From Syntrophomonadaceae bacterium (GTDB lineage: Bacteria; Bacillota; Syntrophomonadia; Syntrophomonadales; Syntrophomonadaceae): a DNA stretch of 13,058 nt. The position numbers and the translations under genes were made by a program. The notes below the pieces were generated by a model that was given only the letters and a program-made list of their open reading frames with translations, searched no databases and was not told where the DNA came from. The stretch lies in NCBI GenBank assembly GCA_028698695.1, contig JAQVWB010000028.1, positions 1 to 13,058 on the forward strand, read 5' to 3'. Below, piece after piece: positions 13,000-13,058 of the stretch (position 1 is the first letter of the stretch; every line of letters begins with the position of its first letter).

Positions 13000-13058
13000 T
13001 TAATCAATTACTTCAGAGCAGTGTTTACATACTCTTACTTTTTCATCATTGCTCAGTA
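13000..13058 (-). CDS. rplX: 50S ribosomal protein L24 (uL24), 3' end only
   Basis: Only the last 18 full codons and the TAA stop are present; the gene continues beyond the right edge. The C-terminal sequence LSNDEKVRVCKHCSEVID matches the conserved end of bacterial L24, where the chain closes with VR-(V)-C/K...GEVID-type residues. The CKHC pair (CxxC) is a form seen in many clostridial L24 proteins and could hold a metal, but this cannot be judged from the fragment. Position directly before rplE confirms the assignment. Confidence 0.9.
   Translation of the reverse strand, partial: LSNDEKVRVCKHCSEVID

Noticed and set aside
1..13058. Mobile elements, CRISPR arrays, tRNA or rRNA genes, or a hidden accessory system
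   Set aside because: Genes of one conserved translation cluster fill the window with gaps under about 45 bp apart from the rplM leader. I saw no repeat arrays, transposase-like frames or tRNA-like sequence on either strand.

Overview
The window is a stretch of the large ribosomal-protein supercluster (S10-spc-alpha type) of a bacterium, read almost entirely on the minus strand, so transcription runs from position 13058 towards position 1. The gene order, the KOW-domain gene between map and infA, the zinc-type S14 (rpsZ), strong AGGAGG ribosome-binding sites, and an ECF-transporter energizing module plus truA leading into rplM all point to a Firmicute. A Clostridia-type anaerobe (Peptococcaceae/Syntrophomonadaceae-like) is the best guess; this placement is inferred from layout and protein flavour, not from a database search.

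Layout in the direction of transcription: the end of rplX (L24), rplE (L5), rpsZ (S14), rpsH (S8), rplF (L6), rplR (L18), rpsE (S5), rpmD (L30), rplO (L15), secY, adk, map, a small KOW RNA-binding protein, infA (IF1), rpmJ (L36), rpsM (S13), rpsK (S11), rpsD (S4), rpoA, rplQ (L17), ecfA1, ecfA2, ecfT, truA. After a spacer of about 140 bp carrying a good sigma-A-type promoter and a structured leader comes the 5' part of rplM (L13). All gaps before that spacer are under about 45 bp, several genes overlap or abut, and I see no internal terminator. The arrangement is therefore consistent with one long co-transcribed unit that may even read through into rplM.

Functionally, the genes supply the central parts of both ribosomal subunits, the alpha subunit of RNA polymerase, translation initiation (IF1), N-terminal methionine removal (Map), protein export (SecY), nucleotide balance (Adk), tRNA pseudouridylation (TruA) and the energy-coupling module that powers uptake of vitamins and metals through separately encoded S-components. 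Half of the 24 genes whose start lies in the window use GTG or TTG, and several starts lie downstream of the longest open frame; I moved those starts on the basis of Shine-Dalgarno spacing and family N-termini. rpmJ is a 37-codon gene with a TTG start that is easy to miss.

No novel mobile, defence or RNA system is visible; this is a conserved housekeeping region. The most unusual signal is in the ECF ATPases: EcfA1 has lost its Q-loop glutamine, D-loop aspartate and switch histidine, while EcfA2 carries a divergent signature (ISSGE). By the usual head-to-tail pairing these changes all fall in the same composite ATP site, which suggests an asymmetric transporter motor with one degenerate site. 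Lesser points are a glycine at the DNA-contacting position of the alpha CTD that is usually cysteine, and mutually exclusive hairpins in the rplM leader.
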